From: Craterilacuibacter sinensis | GTDB taxonomy: Bacteria; Pseudomonadota; Gammaproteobacteria; Burkholderiales; Chromobacteriaceae | Direction of reading: 5' to 3' | NCBI RefSeq assembly: GCF_009831765.1 | Contig: NZ_WSSB01000009.1 | Coordinates: 1 to 64,000 of the forward strand | DNA: 64,000 nt | Shown: in pieces, positions 37,393 through 45,057 of the stretch | How positions within the stretch are numbered: position 1 is the stretch's first letter | How the letters are laid out: each line of letters starts with the position of its first letter | Notes under the pieces: generated by a model | Seen by the model: only the letters and a program-made list of their open reading frames with translations | What the model was told of the DNA's origin: nothing | Databases searched by the model: none | Program-made: the position numbers and the translations under genes

Positions 37393-37394
37393 AC

Positions 37395-37706
37395 TTACAG
37401 ACTAGCCTTGACCTTGGCCCAGCTGGACTTGATCTTGCTCCAGAACGTCGCCTTGGGTGCCTGCTGGCACTCCTGAATCACCAAAGGCACAATTTTTTCG
37501 ACACCTGCAACATCCATCACCGCATCTACCGGTTTGTCCTTCTTATTGAGGCCCTCAGCAAAGTAGATGGCCTTGGGCTGAAAGCTTTCATCCAGCGCAA
37601 GGAAATCTTCGCAGGTCCACTTGCTGACCGGTTTTTTGGTGGCATCCGCAGCCATGGCCATGCTGCTGCAAAGGGTCAATGCGCCCAGAAAGATGATTTT
37701 TTTCAT
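37395..37706 (-). CDS. HdeA-like periplasmic protein
   Basis: A 103-residue small secreted protein. The signal peptide MKKIIFLGALTLCSSMAMAA is clear. The mature part resembles the acid-stress chaperone family HdeA/HdeB: KWTCEDFLALDESFQPKAIY with one Cys and LVIQECQQAPKATFWSKIK with the other, able to form the single disulfide. A basic C-terminal tail follows. In enterobacteria HdeA protects periplasmic proteins at low pH; that role is inferred here. AGGAG precedes the start. It stands alone with its own terminator. Confidence 0.85.
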   Translation of the reverse strand: MKKIIFLGALTLCSSMAMAADATKKPVSKWTCEDFLALDESFQPKAIYFAEGLNKKDKPVDAVMDVAGVEKIVPLVIQECQQAPKATFWSKIKSSWAKVKASL

Positions 37707-38001
37707 TGCCGACTCCTGATTCGGGTTAAAGCCGCTTATTGCGACTTGCTACAACGGGTGGCTTGTGCCTGCAAAGGCAGTGCCTGTGATTTGGCAAGAC
37801 AAAAACAGTATGGCCAACAATCTGAAAATTGCCGTTATTGGCAATAAGTCTTGGCATTAGCTAAACCATAAGGATGCTCTCATTCACTTTGGTAGTACCC
37901 CTGGCACCTTTTTCTCCTCCCATCGCGCAGTTTGGCGCGAGCCAGAATAGGTCAGGCACAAGTTCCTGCCTGCTTAAAATGTCGCGCTGCGGGGTGCGCA
38001 C
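37707..38001. other. Intergenic region before the chloride channel gene
   Basis: About 295 nt without a convincing gene between two divergent genes. A partial inverted repeat (TTGGCAATAA-like around 37843-37855) is visible, but I recognise no promoter, operator or RNA element with confidence. Confidence 0.35.
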
Positions 38002-39333
38002 ATGATGCCTTCTGCTCATGAAACCCCTTCTGTCAGCGGCGACGATACGCTGGGCGGCATTGTGCCGCTGGCACTATTGGCCATCGCGTCAGGCATTCTG
38101 ATCGGCCTTGTCGGCGGCAGCTTCAGGCTGGGCGTCATGCATGTTTCGCAATGGATGAACGCGGCTTACGCCGCCTTGCATGCCTTGCCCGGCTGGACAG
38201 GGTTTGCCGGTGTAGCATTCTTGTCGTTATTACTCACTGCCTTGCCCTTGTATCTGGTATTGCGCTTTGCACCGGAGGCTGCCGGTAGCGGCATCCAGCG
38301 CGTGGAGGCGGTGTGGCAAGGCGAGGTCGAACCGGACAGCAACAAAGCCTTTTTGCCGGTCAAGTTTTTTGGCGGCATGCTGGCGCTGGCGTCTGGTCAT
38401 GCACTGGGACGGGAAGGGCCGGTGGTACAGATGGGTTCAGCCATCGGAGCCTATATCGGGCGCTATCTGAAACTGCCATCCAGCGATCAGCGCAGCCTGA
38501 TCGCGGCCAGTGCCGGTGCAGGTCTGGCGGTTGCATTTAGTGCGCCCTTGGGCGGCTTGCTGTTTACTCTGGAAGAGTTGACCCGTAGCGCCAACGCACG
38601 CCTGGTCATCGCCGGCATGATTACCTGCGCGGTGGGCGTACCGGTGGCGCAATTCTTGGTCGGGATGGAGCCGGTATTCAAGATGGCGCAGCCGGTCGAG
38701 CCGCGCCTGCTGTCCTTGCCGCTCTATCTGCTGTTCGGCATCGCCATCGGTCTGCTGGGCTTTGTCTACAACCGGCTCATTCTGCTGACGCTCACGCAGA
38801 TGGCACGGCTTGCCCCCTGGTTGCGGGTATTGCTGTCGGCCTTGGTGCTGGCACTGGTGGTGTGGTATCTGCCTTTTGTCGCCGGCAATGGAGAGGCACT
38901 TAACCAGGTGGTTCTGGATGGCACGCTCGGTGGCAGCGCCTTGCTGCTTTTGCTGATCAGCCGCTTTTTGTTCGGCCCGTTCAGTTACGGCATCGGCCTG
39001 CCCGGCGGTTTATTTGCCCCCATGCTGGCGCTGGGGGCGGTAGCCGGTGCCTTGTTCGGTCTGGCCGGCAATGCCATATTGCCGACACTGGGACTGAATG
39101 TGCCGTCCTGCGCCGTCGTCGGCATGGCGGCGCTGTTTTCCGCCTCGGTGCGTGCACCACTCACCGGCATCGTGTTGATTATCGAAATGACCGGCGCCAG
39201 CTCATTGACCTTGCCTTTGCTATTGGCCTGCCTGCCTGCCGCCATTGTACCGTTCTGGCTGGGCGACCTGCCCATCTACGAGGCTTTGCGCCTGCGTATG
39301 TTGCAAGGCGCAAAACCCGCTAGTAGCGACTGA
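38002..39333 (+). CDS. ClC-family chloride channel/antiporter
   Basis: A 443-residue multi-helix membrane protein of the ClC family. The three ion-pathway motifs are readable: GSGIQRVEAVW, LGREGPVVQMGSAIG and GLPGGLFAPMLALGAVAG, plus GMAALFSASVRAPLTGIVLI. The Glu of GREGP, which gates transport, is present. No C-terminal CBS domains are attached. It should move chloride (or fluoride in some clades), possibly coupled to protons. A GGGGTG stretch precedes the start. Downstream at 39448 lies a half-length crcB-like gene, and the pairing of a ClC with CrcB would suit fluoride defence, although this ClC keeps the ordinary GREGP sequence. Confidence 0.93.
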   Translation: MMPSAHETPSVSGDDTLGGIVPLALLAIASGILIGLVGGSFRLGVMHVSQWMNAAYAALHALPGWTGFAGVAFLSLLLTALPLYLVLRFAPEAAGSGIQRVEAVWQGEVEPDSNKAFLPVKFFGGMLALASGHALGREGPVVQMGSAIGAYIGRYLKLPSSDQRSLIAASAGAGLAVAFSAPLGGLLFTLEELTRSANARLVIAGMITCAVGVPVAQFLVGMEPVFKMAQPVEPRLLSLPLYLLFGIAIGLLGFVYNRLILLTLTQMARLAPWLRVLLSALVLALVVWYLPFVAGNGEALNQVVLDGTLGGSALLLLLISRFLFGPFSYGIGLPGGLFAPMLALGAVAGALFGLAGNAILPTLGLNVPSCAVVGMAALFSASVRAPLTGIVLIIEMTGASSLTLPLLLACLPAAIVPFWLGDLPIYEALRLRMLQGAKPASSD

Positions 39334-39447
39334 GCCCAGTTGCGCGACTGAGTCAGCCGGCTGATGCAATATCCGTACGACGGGATGCTAGCGGCCAGCG
39401 TTGACTGATCTAGCCGCGCTTTTCAGTAAAAGCCAAGGGGAAGATCC

Positions 39448-39636
39448 GTGATCACGGCACTGATAGGCACCGGCATTATGGGCGGCATGTCGACCTTCTC
39501 CAGCTTTGTCTACGGCACAGCCGAAGCCATGAAAACACCCGGCGAGCTTGCGATGGTGCTGGGCTATGTCGCAGCAAGTTTGCTCGCCGGTTTTTGTTTG
39601 TTACAAGCAGGGGGGGCTGGTCAAAAAAGCAGTTGA
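39448..39636 (+). pseudogene. Half-length CrcB/FluC fluoride channel (N-terminal half missing)
   Basis: A 62-residue GTG-initiated reading frame that encodes TALIGTGIMGGMSTFSSFVY and then ELAMVLGYVAASLLAGFCLL. This matches the second half of CrcB/FluC, whose signature is GxxGGxTTFSTF. Complete CrcB proteins have about 125 residues and four helices, so helices one and two are missing. An AAGGGG ribosome site sits before the GTG, which leaves open that the short form is translated. No fluoride riboswitch was recognised upstream. I call it a probable truncated gene. Confidence 0.6.
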
Positions 39637-39779
39637 TTGAAGCTGCAAACGGCAGACGGGAAGGGGGCAATCGAAAGTACTTTTTACCTGCAAAAAGTGA
39701 GCCGCTACGTGCCTCCCGCGTTAACAGGCATCCTGCCCGCTGTCTTTCTGCTAAACTTCGCGCCTTTTTCCCGCTTCCC

Positions 39780-40334
39780 ATGGCCAAACTGTTTTTCCGC
39801 CATGCCGCTATGAATAGCGGCAAAAGCACACAGCTATTGCAAATCGCGCACAATTACGAACATCAGGGGCGGCGGGTGAGCCTGTTTACCGCAGCCATTG
39901 ACGGCCGTTTCGGTGTCGGGCAAATCTCGTCCCGTCTGGGCGTGTCGCGTAGCGCGGCAGTGTTTGACGCCACCACCCATTTTGATGCGCAGCTGGTTGG
40001 GGCTGTCGATTGCGTACTGATAGACGAAGCCCAGTTTTTAGCGCCGGATCAGGTGTGCCAGCTGCATCGTCTGGCCCATTTATGCGACATTCCGGTGATT
40101 GCCTTCGGTCTGCGTTCGGATTTTCGCGGCGAACCGTTTCCCGGCGCTGCCTGGCTATTGGCGCTGGCCGAAGACATCGAAGAAATCAAGACCATCTGTC
40201 TGTGCGGACGCAAGGCCACCATGCATCTGCGGGTCGACGCCAGCGGCAGGCGCCTGAATCAAGGCCCGCAAGTGGAAATAGGCGATGCTGATCGTTACCG
40301 CTCGGTGTGCGCGCGCTGTTTTTATGCAGGCTAA
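39780..40334 (+). CDS. tdk: Thymidine kinase (type II)
   Basis: A 184-residue thymidine kinase. The P-loop reads AAMNSGKSTQLLQI, the Walker B region DCVLIDEAQFLAPDQV, and the C-terminal zinc ribbon uses CLCGRKATMHLR and SVCARCFYAG. It salvages thymidine to dTMP in the cytoplasm. The usual first motif is GPMxSGKST; here the residues before Met are HAA, a mild difference. The start MAKLFFRHAAM was chosen since a longer frame crosses the preceding gene; no strong ribosome site is seen. Confidence 0.95.
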   Translation: MAKLFFRHAAMNSGKSTQLLQIAHNYEHQGRRVSLFTAAIDGRFGVGQISSRLGVSRSAAVFDATTHFDAQLVGAVDCVLIDEAQFLAPDQVCQLHRLAHLCDIPVIAFGLRSDFRGEPFPGAAWLLALAEDIEEIKTICLCGRKATMHLRVDASGRRLNQGPQVEIGDADRYRSVCARCFYAG

Positions 40335-40458
40335 GGCCTGACGGCTGGCGCAGGCCTTAGCCTGCGCTTAGAATCCACGCAAATTGGCGCCGGTCACTGG
40401 TCCTTTTCCCGGCGGCGCACAAAGCTTTCCTTTTGAATTTATTGCCTTAACGAGACTC

Positions 40459-41610
40459 ATGACCGACTCCATCACCTCTGGCACTGTTGCCGACTATCCG
40501 ACTGTCTACTGGAACGAGGCAGGTGAAGAGCGCTCGGCGCGCTGGCGCTCGGAAGCCGGCCTGCCGCCACCCAAGCGCGTCATGGTCGTCGATGACACCT
40601 TGAATGCCGATGCGGCCTACAAGCTCTCCTGTGAAGGCACCACGCTCTTGTGGCGCGGTGACTACCAGAATGCGCGCCAACTCTTGCAAGCACTGGTACG
40701 CCGGGTGGACCGCAAGCCGGCCAAGCGCGGCGCTACAGCAAGCGAGGCGTTTCATTTGCATCGCCAGGCCCAGGGGCGCCGGGCGCGGGTATTGTCCATG
40801 CTGCTATTGCCGCTGGATGCGGCTTACGGCATTCCCTTGCGCCGGGCGCCGGATGTGGTCGCGGCCTGTACCGAAGCGTATGGCGAAGCCGATGGTGCGT
40901 CGCTGGTTTCGCTACGCGAACTGTTGGGGCTGATTGGCGCGCATGAATGGCGCAAGAAGGGGGTGGAGGTCAAGGCGCTGGGCGCACGGATCCATCCGCA
41001 TTACGGCGTATTTGCCCCGATACGCGGCGAGTATGTTGATCTGGTAGCCAGGGCGCCATTACCGGATACGACGCGGGCTTTCGATATCGGCACCGGCAGC
41101 GGCGTATTGGCTGCCGTATTGGCCAAGCGCGGTGTGGCGCAAGTTGTCGCCACCGACCAGGACGCCCGGGCGCTTGCCTGTGCCGCTGAAAACCTGCAAC
41201 GCCTGGGTCTGGATGCGCAAGTCACGCTGCAGCAGGCCGACCTGTTTCCCGAAGGACAAGCTTCCCTGATCGTCTGCAACCCGCCATGGCTGCCGGCCAA
41301 GCCCACCTCGCCGGTTGAATACGCGGTGTATGACCCGGACAGCCGCATGTTGCGCGGTTTTCTGGAAGCACTGGCGGCACATCTGACCCCCAAGGGCGAG
41401 GGCTGGCTGATCATGTCGGACCTGGCCGAACATTTGGGTCTGCGTAGCCGCGAAGCATTGCTGGGCTGGATAGCCGAAGCCGGTTTAGTGGTACTGGGCC
41501 GGTTGGATGTCAGGCCGACTCACAAAAAATCACTGGAAGTCGTGGATGCGCTGCATGAGGCGCGTATGGCCGAGGTCACCAGCTTATGGCGCTTGGGCTG
41601 CGCCGGATAG
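40459..41610 (+). CDS. Class I SAM-dependent methyltransferase
   Basis: A 383-residue protein with a C-terminal Rossmann methyltransferase. The SAM motif is AFDIGTGSGVLAAVLAKRG, the acidic loop VVATDQDARALACA, and the catalytic motif CNPPWLPAKPTSPVE (NPPW) points to N-methylation of a base or glutamine side chain, as in RlmG/PrmB-like enzymes. The N-terminal 200 residues are a separate, less recognisable region. The ATG giving MTDSITSGTVADY was chosen as it starts the conserved region. The target is not assignable from sequence alone. It follows tdk by 124 nt. Confidence 0.88.
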   Translation: MTDSITSGTVADYPTVYWNEAGEERSARWRSEAGLPPPKRVMVVDDTLNADAAYKLSCEGTTLLWRGDYQNARQLLQALVRRVDRKPAKRGATASEAFHLHRQAQGRRARVLSMLLLPLDAAYGIPLRRAPDVVAACTEAYGEADGASLVSLRELLGLIGAHEWRKKGVEVKALGARIHPHYGVFAPIRGEYVDLVARAPLPDTTRAFDIGTGSGVLAAVLAKRGVAQVVATDQDARALACAAENLQRLGLDAQVTLQQADLFPEGQASLIVCNPPWLPAKPTSPVEYAVYDPDSRMLRGFLEALAAHLTPKGEGWLIMSDLAEHLGLRSREALLGWIAEAGLVVLGRLDVRPTHKKSLEVVDALHEARMAEVTSLWRLGCAG

Positions 41611-41709
41611 ACGGGAGTTTGACGCAAGTCACAAGCGATCCATTCATGCTCTATTAGCATGTGGTCATGTTTTCTTGCTATAACATGCCCACTTGCCAAG
41701 GAGTTTGCC

Positions 41710-42744
41710 ATGCATCGTCCGCTATTCCGTCTTTCCGTTCTGGCCCTCGCGCTAGGTGTCTGCGGTTCTGCCATGGCAGCAACGCATGGTGAAGTGGCCG
41801 CACGCGAGATGCGTCATGTTGCCACCGCCTTCAAAGGACGCATGGCCGGCACGGAAACCGAGCAGGCCACTGCGGCCTATCTGGCCAAAGCATTCAAGAA
41901 GATGGGCTATCAGGTCGGCGAGCAACCGTTTACGTCTTCGTTCGAGTATGAAAAAGCCGACAAGAGCAAGGTCAAGCGCGAGGTCAAGTCGATCAACGTG
42001 ATCGCGACCAAGCCGGGTATGGATGGCAAGGTGGTGATTGTCGGCGCGCACTTTGATTCGCGTACGCCGAAAAAAGACAGCGATATCGGCAAGATCGGCG
42101 GGCCCAAGCTGGAAGGGCTGGACGACAACGCTTCCGGCGTCGGCATGCTGCTCGAAATCGCCGACCAGCTCAAGAAAACCAAGACACAACATACGATCAA
42201 GTTTGTCGCCTTTGGTGCCGAAGAGTTGGGGCTGCTGGGCTCCAAGGACTATGTGGCGCGCATGAGTGACAGCGACAAGCAAAATGTGATCGCGATGGTG
42301 AATATGGATAGCCTGATTACCGGCGACAAGATGTATTTCCATGCCGGCAAGGAAACAGTCGCCAAGGATGCCAAGGCCGGCTTTGTGCGTGACCGCGCAC
42401 TGGCCATTGCCAAGAAACTCGGTATCGCGGCTGACACCAACCCGGGGCTGGACAAGGAGTATCCGAAAGGGACAGGCTGCTGCTCCGATCAGGAGAGCTT
42501 CGATGAAGCAGGTATGCCGGTACTGGCGGTGGAGGCCACCAACTGGGAAATCGGCGACAAGGACGGTTACGAGCAGACTACCAATAAGGCCATCAAGGAC
42601 GGCATGAGCTGGCACCGCCCTGATGTGGACAATGTGAAGAACCTGGAAACCATTTTCCCGCAGCGGGTCGAGCAACGCTCGCGCGACTTTAGCCGCATCC
42701 TGACACCGCTGGTGATCGAGCTTGCCGGTGGCAAAGCCAAATAA
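41710..42744 (+). CDS. Secreted M28 family aminopeptidase
   Basis: A 344-residue zinc peptidase with a Sec signal (LSVLALALGVCGSAMA). The metal-binding pattern is complete: VGAHFDSRTPKKD, GLDDNASGVGMLLEIA with the bridging Asp, FGAEELGLLGSKDY with the catalytic Glu pair, and QESFDEAGMPVLAVEATN. It should be exported to the periplasm or outside and remove N-terminal residues, or act as an alkaline-phosphatase isozyme-conversion (Iap-like) enzyme. AAGGAG lies 7 nt before the chosen ATG. A strong terminator follows. Confidence 0.92.
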   Translation: MHRPLFRLSVLALALGVCGSAMAATHGEVAAREMRHVATAFKGRMAGTETEQATAAYLAKAFKKMGYQVGEQPFTSSFEYEKADKSKVKREVKSINVIATKPGMDGKVVIVGAHFDSRTPKKDSDIGKIGGPKLEGLDDNASGVGMLLEIADQLKKTKTQHTIKFVAFGAEELGLLGSKDYVARMSDSDKQNVIAMVNMDSLITGDKMYFHAGKETVAKDAKAGFVRDRALAIAKKLGIAADTNPGLDKEYPKGTGCCSDQESFDEAGMPVLAVEATNWEIGDKDGYEQTTNKAIKDGMSWHRPDVDNVKNLETIFPQRVEQRSRDFSRILTPLVIELAGGKAK

Positions 42745-42789
42745 AGGCGAAAAAGCGGGGAGGGTGCAAGCCCAAACCCGAGCCCTCTG

Positions 42790-42818
42790 AAAATCCCCCG
42801 ACGTCGGGGGATTTTTTT
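42790..42818 (+). terminator. Intrinsic terminator after the M28 peptidase gene
   Basis: AAATCCCCCGACGTCGGGGG is a tight palindromic stem followed by seven T residues, about 45 nt past the stop codon. Confidence 0.93.
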
Positions 42819-42867
42819 GGCTATGTCCCAATGACGGGTTAAGGTTTGTGTCCGCTGCACGGACACA

Positions 42868-43518
42868 CTAGTCCTTACATAAGGTCCGCAGATAGGCGCC
42901 GGCCTGCCTGAGATCCTCCGCGATGGCTTGTCCCACACCATTCGCGTCATTTTGCAGCAACGCCGCCAGCAAGGTGCTGTGTGCAGCATTCATCGTCGCC
43001 CATACCGCCGCATTCTGATGCAGCCGGTTGGAGATAGGGCCGACATACAGCCAGACCGTTTCGATCAGTGTCATCAGTATGGGCGAGCCGGCTGCCAGGT
43101 AGAGCATCTGATGAAACGTCTCGTTGGCATCCAGATACGCCTTGATATCCCCTTGCGCGATGGCCTCGTCCATCTGCCGCACCAAAGACGCCAGCGTGCT
43201 TCTTGCACCCTTATCCAGCTTTAGCGCCCCTTGGCGCGCCGCTTCGCCCTCCAGCAGGATGCGGGTCGCGAGGATGTCGTCAAATTCGGCCTTGCTCAGT
43301 TGCGGCACGCTGACCCCGCAATTGGGCACATTGACCAGCGCCTTTTCCGCCACCAGACGCTGCAAGGCTGTACGAACCGCCATGCTGCCCATGTCCATTT
43401 CACGGGCCAAGGTATGGATTTTCAGGCGTTCGCCGGGCAGCCAGCGCCCCAGCATCAGCCCCTGTCGCAAGGTTTGGTAAGCCTGGTCCTGCAAAGTGAA
43501 AGCAGCGTCGGTTTTCAT
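42868..43518 (-). CDS. GntR family regulator (FadR/FCD type)
   Basis: A 216-residue GntR regulator. The winged helix at the N-terminus (LKIHTLAREMDMGSMAVRTA, then LQRLVAEKALVNVPNCG) is followed by an all-helical FCD ligand domain with LDANETFHQMLYLAAGSP, where the His residues can bind a metal. It should repress the divergent ligase/aminotransferase genes until a ligand binds. The ATG at MKTDAAFTLQDQ gives a normal length; no ribosome site is obvious, so it could be leaderless. Two ATTTGATCAAAT palindromes lie in the divergent gap. Confidence 0.9.
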   Translation of the reverse strand: MKTDAAFTLQDQAYQTLRQGLMLGRWLPGERLKIHTLAREMDMGSMAVRTALQRLVAEKALVNVPNCGVSVPQLSKAEFDDILATRILLEGEAARQGALKLDKGARSTLASLVRQMDEAIAQGDIKAYLDANETFHQMLYLAAGSPILMTLIETVWLYVGPISNRLHQNAAVWATMNAAHSTLLAALLQNDANGVGQAIAEDLRQAGAYLRTLCKD

Positions 43519-43576
43519 GGAGAAGATTGGGGGAGAGATGGCGACGAGGATAGCAGAGCAGGGTAGACCTGCCAAT

Positions 43577-43612
43577 ATTTGATCAAATGTTGACGGATAG
43601 ATTTGATCAAAT
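43577..43612. promoter_or_regulatory. Tandem 12-bp palindromes, putative GntR operators
   Basis: ATTTGATCAAAT occurs at 43577-43588 and again at 43601-43612, with centres 24 bp apart, about two and a half helical turns. Each is a perfect palindrome. They sit between the divergent GntR gene and the glutamine-synthetase-family gene. GntR proteins of this type bind short palindromes as dimers, so these are the natural candidate sites; binding is inferred. Confidence 0.8.
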
Positions 43613-43689
43613 CTATGATGCAGGCAAACAAGACCCGCCGTGATCGTCGCTGCAACTGCCTGTACCGGGTCAACAAACGGGAGCAAACC

Positions 43690-45027
43690 ATGAATGAAGT
43701 GTTGAATGCCTTTATCCGCGAGCATGCGATCCATGAGATCGAGTGTGTCATTCCCGACATGACCGGCATGGCGCGCGGCAAGATCGTGCCCAAGAACCTG
43801 TTTCTGGCCGAAGACAGCATGAAAATGTCCAAGGCCGTGCTCACCATTACCGTAAACGGCGAGTTTGCCGACTTCGAGCGTCTGACCGGCCCGCATGACC
43901 CGGATATGGTGTGCGTACCTGATGTTTCCACCATCCGCATGGTGCCGTGGGCGATGGAGCAGGTGGCGGTGGTGATTCATGACTGCGAAGACTTCGACGG
44001 CAAGCCGGTCGGCCTGTCGCCACGGGCAGTGCTGCGCAAAGTGCTGGCGCGCTATGCCGAGCGCGGCTGGCGCGCCGTGGTGGCGCCGGAGATGGAGTTT
44101 TACCTGATCGCGCAGAATAATAATTCGGACGAACCCTTACGCCCGCCCACCGGTCGCGCCGGTCGCTCTGAAATTGGCCGCCAGAGTTTTTCCATCGATG
44201 CGGTCAATGACTTTGATCCGTTTTTTCAGGAACTGTCCACGTTTTGCGTGGCGGCCAGGCTGAATGTAGAAACGCTGGTGCATGAAGTTGGCGCCTGCCA
44301 GATGGAAATCAACTTCACCCATGGCGATGCGCTGGAGCTGGCCGATCAGGTTTTCCTGTTCAAGCGTGCCGTGCGCGAAACCGCCTACCGCCACAATATT
44401 TTTGCGACATTCATGGCCAAACCCATGCAGGACGAGCCAGGCAGTGCGATGCACATCCATCAAAGCGTGGTCGACGCCGAAACCGGGCTGAATGTCTTCA
44501 GCCTTCCAGACGGTAGCGCCAGCGAACTGTTTTACCAGCACATTGGCGGCATGCAGCGCTATCTGCCGGCGGTAATGCCGATGCTGGCGCCTTACGTCAA
44601 CTCCTACCGCCGCCTGACCCGCCATGCGGCGGCGCCTATCAATGTGCGCTGGGGTTACGACAACCGGACTTGCGGCATCCGCGTGCCGCCTTCCGGCCCC
44701 GAGGCGCGTAGGGTGGAAAACCGCGTACCCGGCGTGGACGTCAATCCCTACCTTGCCATGGCGGCTACGCTGGCCTGCGGCTATCTGGGCATGGTGAATG
44801 CGCTGGAGGCCTCGCCACCGATGGAAGGCAGCGCCTATACGCTGGATTACGAGTTGCCGCGCAGCCTGGAAGACGCCATCGAGCTGATGCAGGGCTGCAA
44901 AGAGCTGGGAGAGCTGCTTGGCCACGACTTTGTTTCGGCCTTTTGTGCGGTCAAGGGCAAGGAGTTCGAGACATTTAATCGGGGCATTACCGCATGGGAA
45001 CGCGAACACCTGCAATTGCATGTGTAA
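43690..45027 (+). CDS. Glutamine-synthetase-family ligase (PuuA-like gamma-glutamylamine synthetase)
   Basis: A 445-residue member of the glutamine synthetase family. The opening IECVIPDMTGMARGKIVPKN is diagnostic of the PuuA/gamma-glutamyl-amine ligase branch, and the metal and ATP sites read APEMEFYLIA, EVGACQMEINF and MAKPMQDEPGSAMHIHQSV. The Tyr adenylylation site of true GlnA is not apparent. It should join glutamate to an amine, for example putrescine or ethanolamine, for catabolism. GGGAGC precedes the ATG. It is divergent from a GntR repressor and 30 nt ahead of an aminotransferase gene. Confidence 0.9.
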   Translation: MNEVLNAFIREHAIHEIECVIPDMTGMARGKIVPKNLFLAEDSMKMSKAVLTITVNGEFADFERLTGPHDPDMVCVPDVSTIRMVPWAMEQVAVVIHDCEDFDGKPVGLSPRAVLRKVLARYAERGWRAVVAPEMEFYLIAQNNNSDEPLRPPTGRAGRSEIGRQSFSIDAVNDFDPFFQELSTFCVAARLNVETLVHEVGACQMEINFTHGDALELADQVFLFKRAVRETAYRHNIFATFMAKPMQDEPGSAMHIHQSVVDAETGLNVFSLPDGSASELFYQHIGGMQRYLPAVMPMLAPYVNSYRRLTRHAAAPINVRWGYDNRTCGIRVPPSGPEARRVENRVPGVDVNPYLAMAATLACGYLGMVNALEASPPMEGSAYTLDYELPRSLEDAIELMQGCKELGELLGHDFVSAFCAVKGKEFETFNRGITAWEREHLQLHV

Positions 45028-45057
45028 GCCGTCTGGTCTTTTCAAGGGGGAAGAACA

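Noticed and set aside
39334-39447. Possible fluoride riboswitch upstream of the crcB fragment
   Set aside because: I could not match the conserved loop and pseudoknot elements of the crcB RNA motif; the GGCTGATG stretch alone is not enough.
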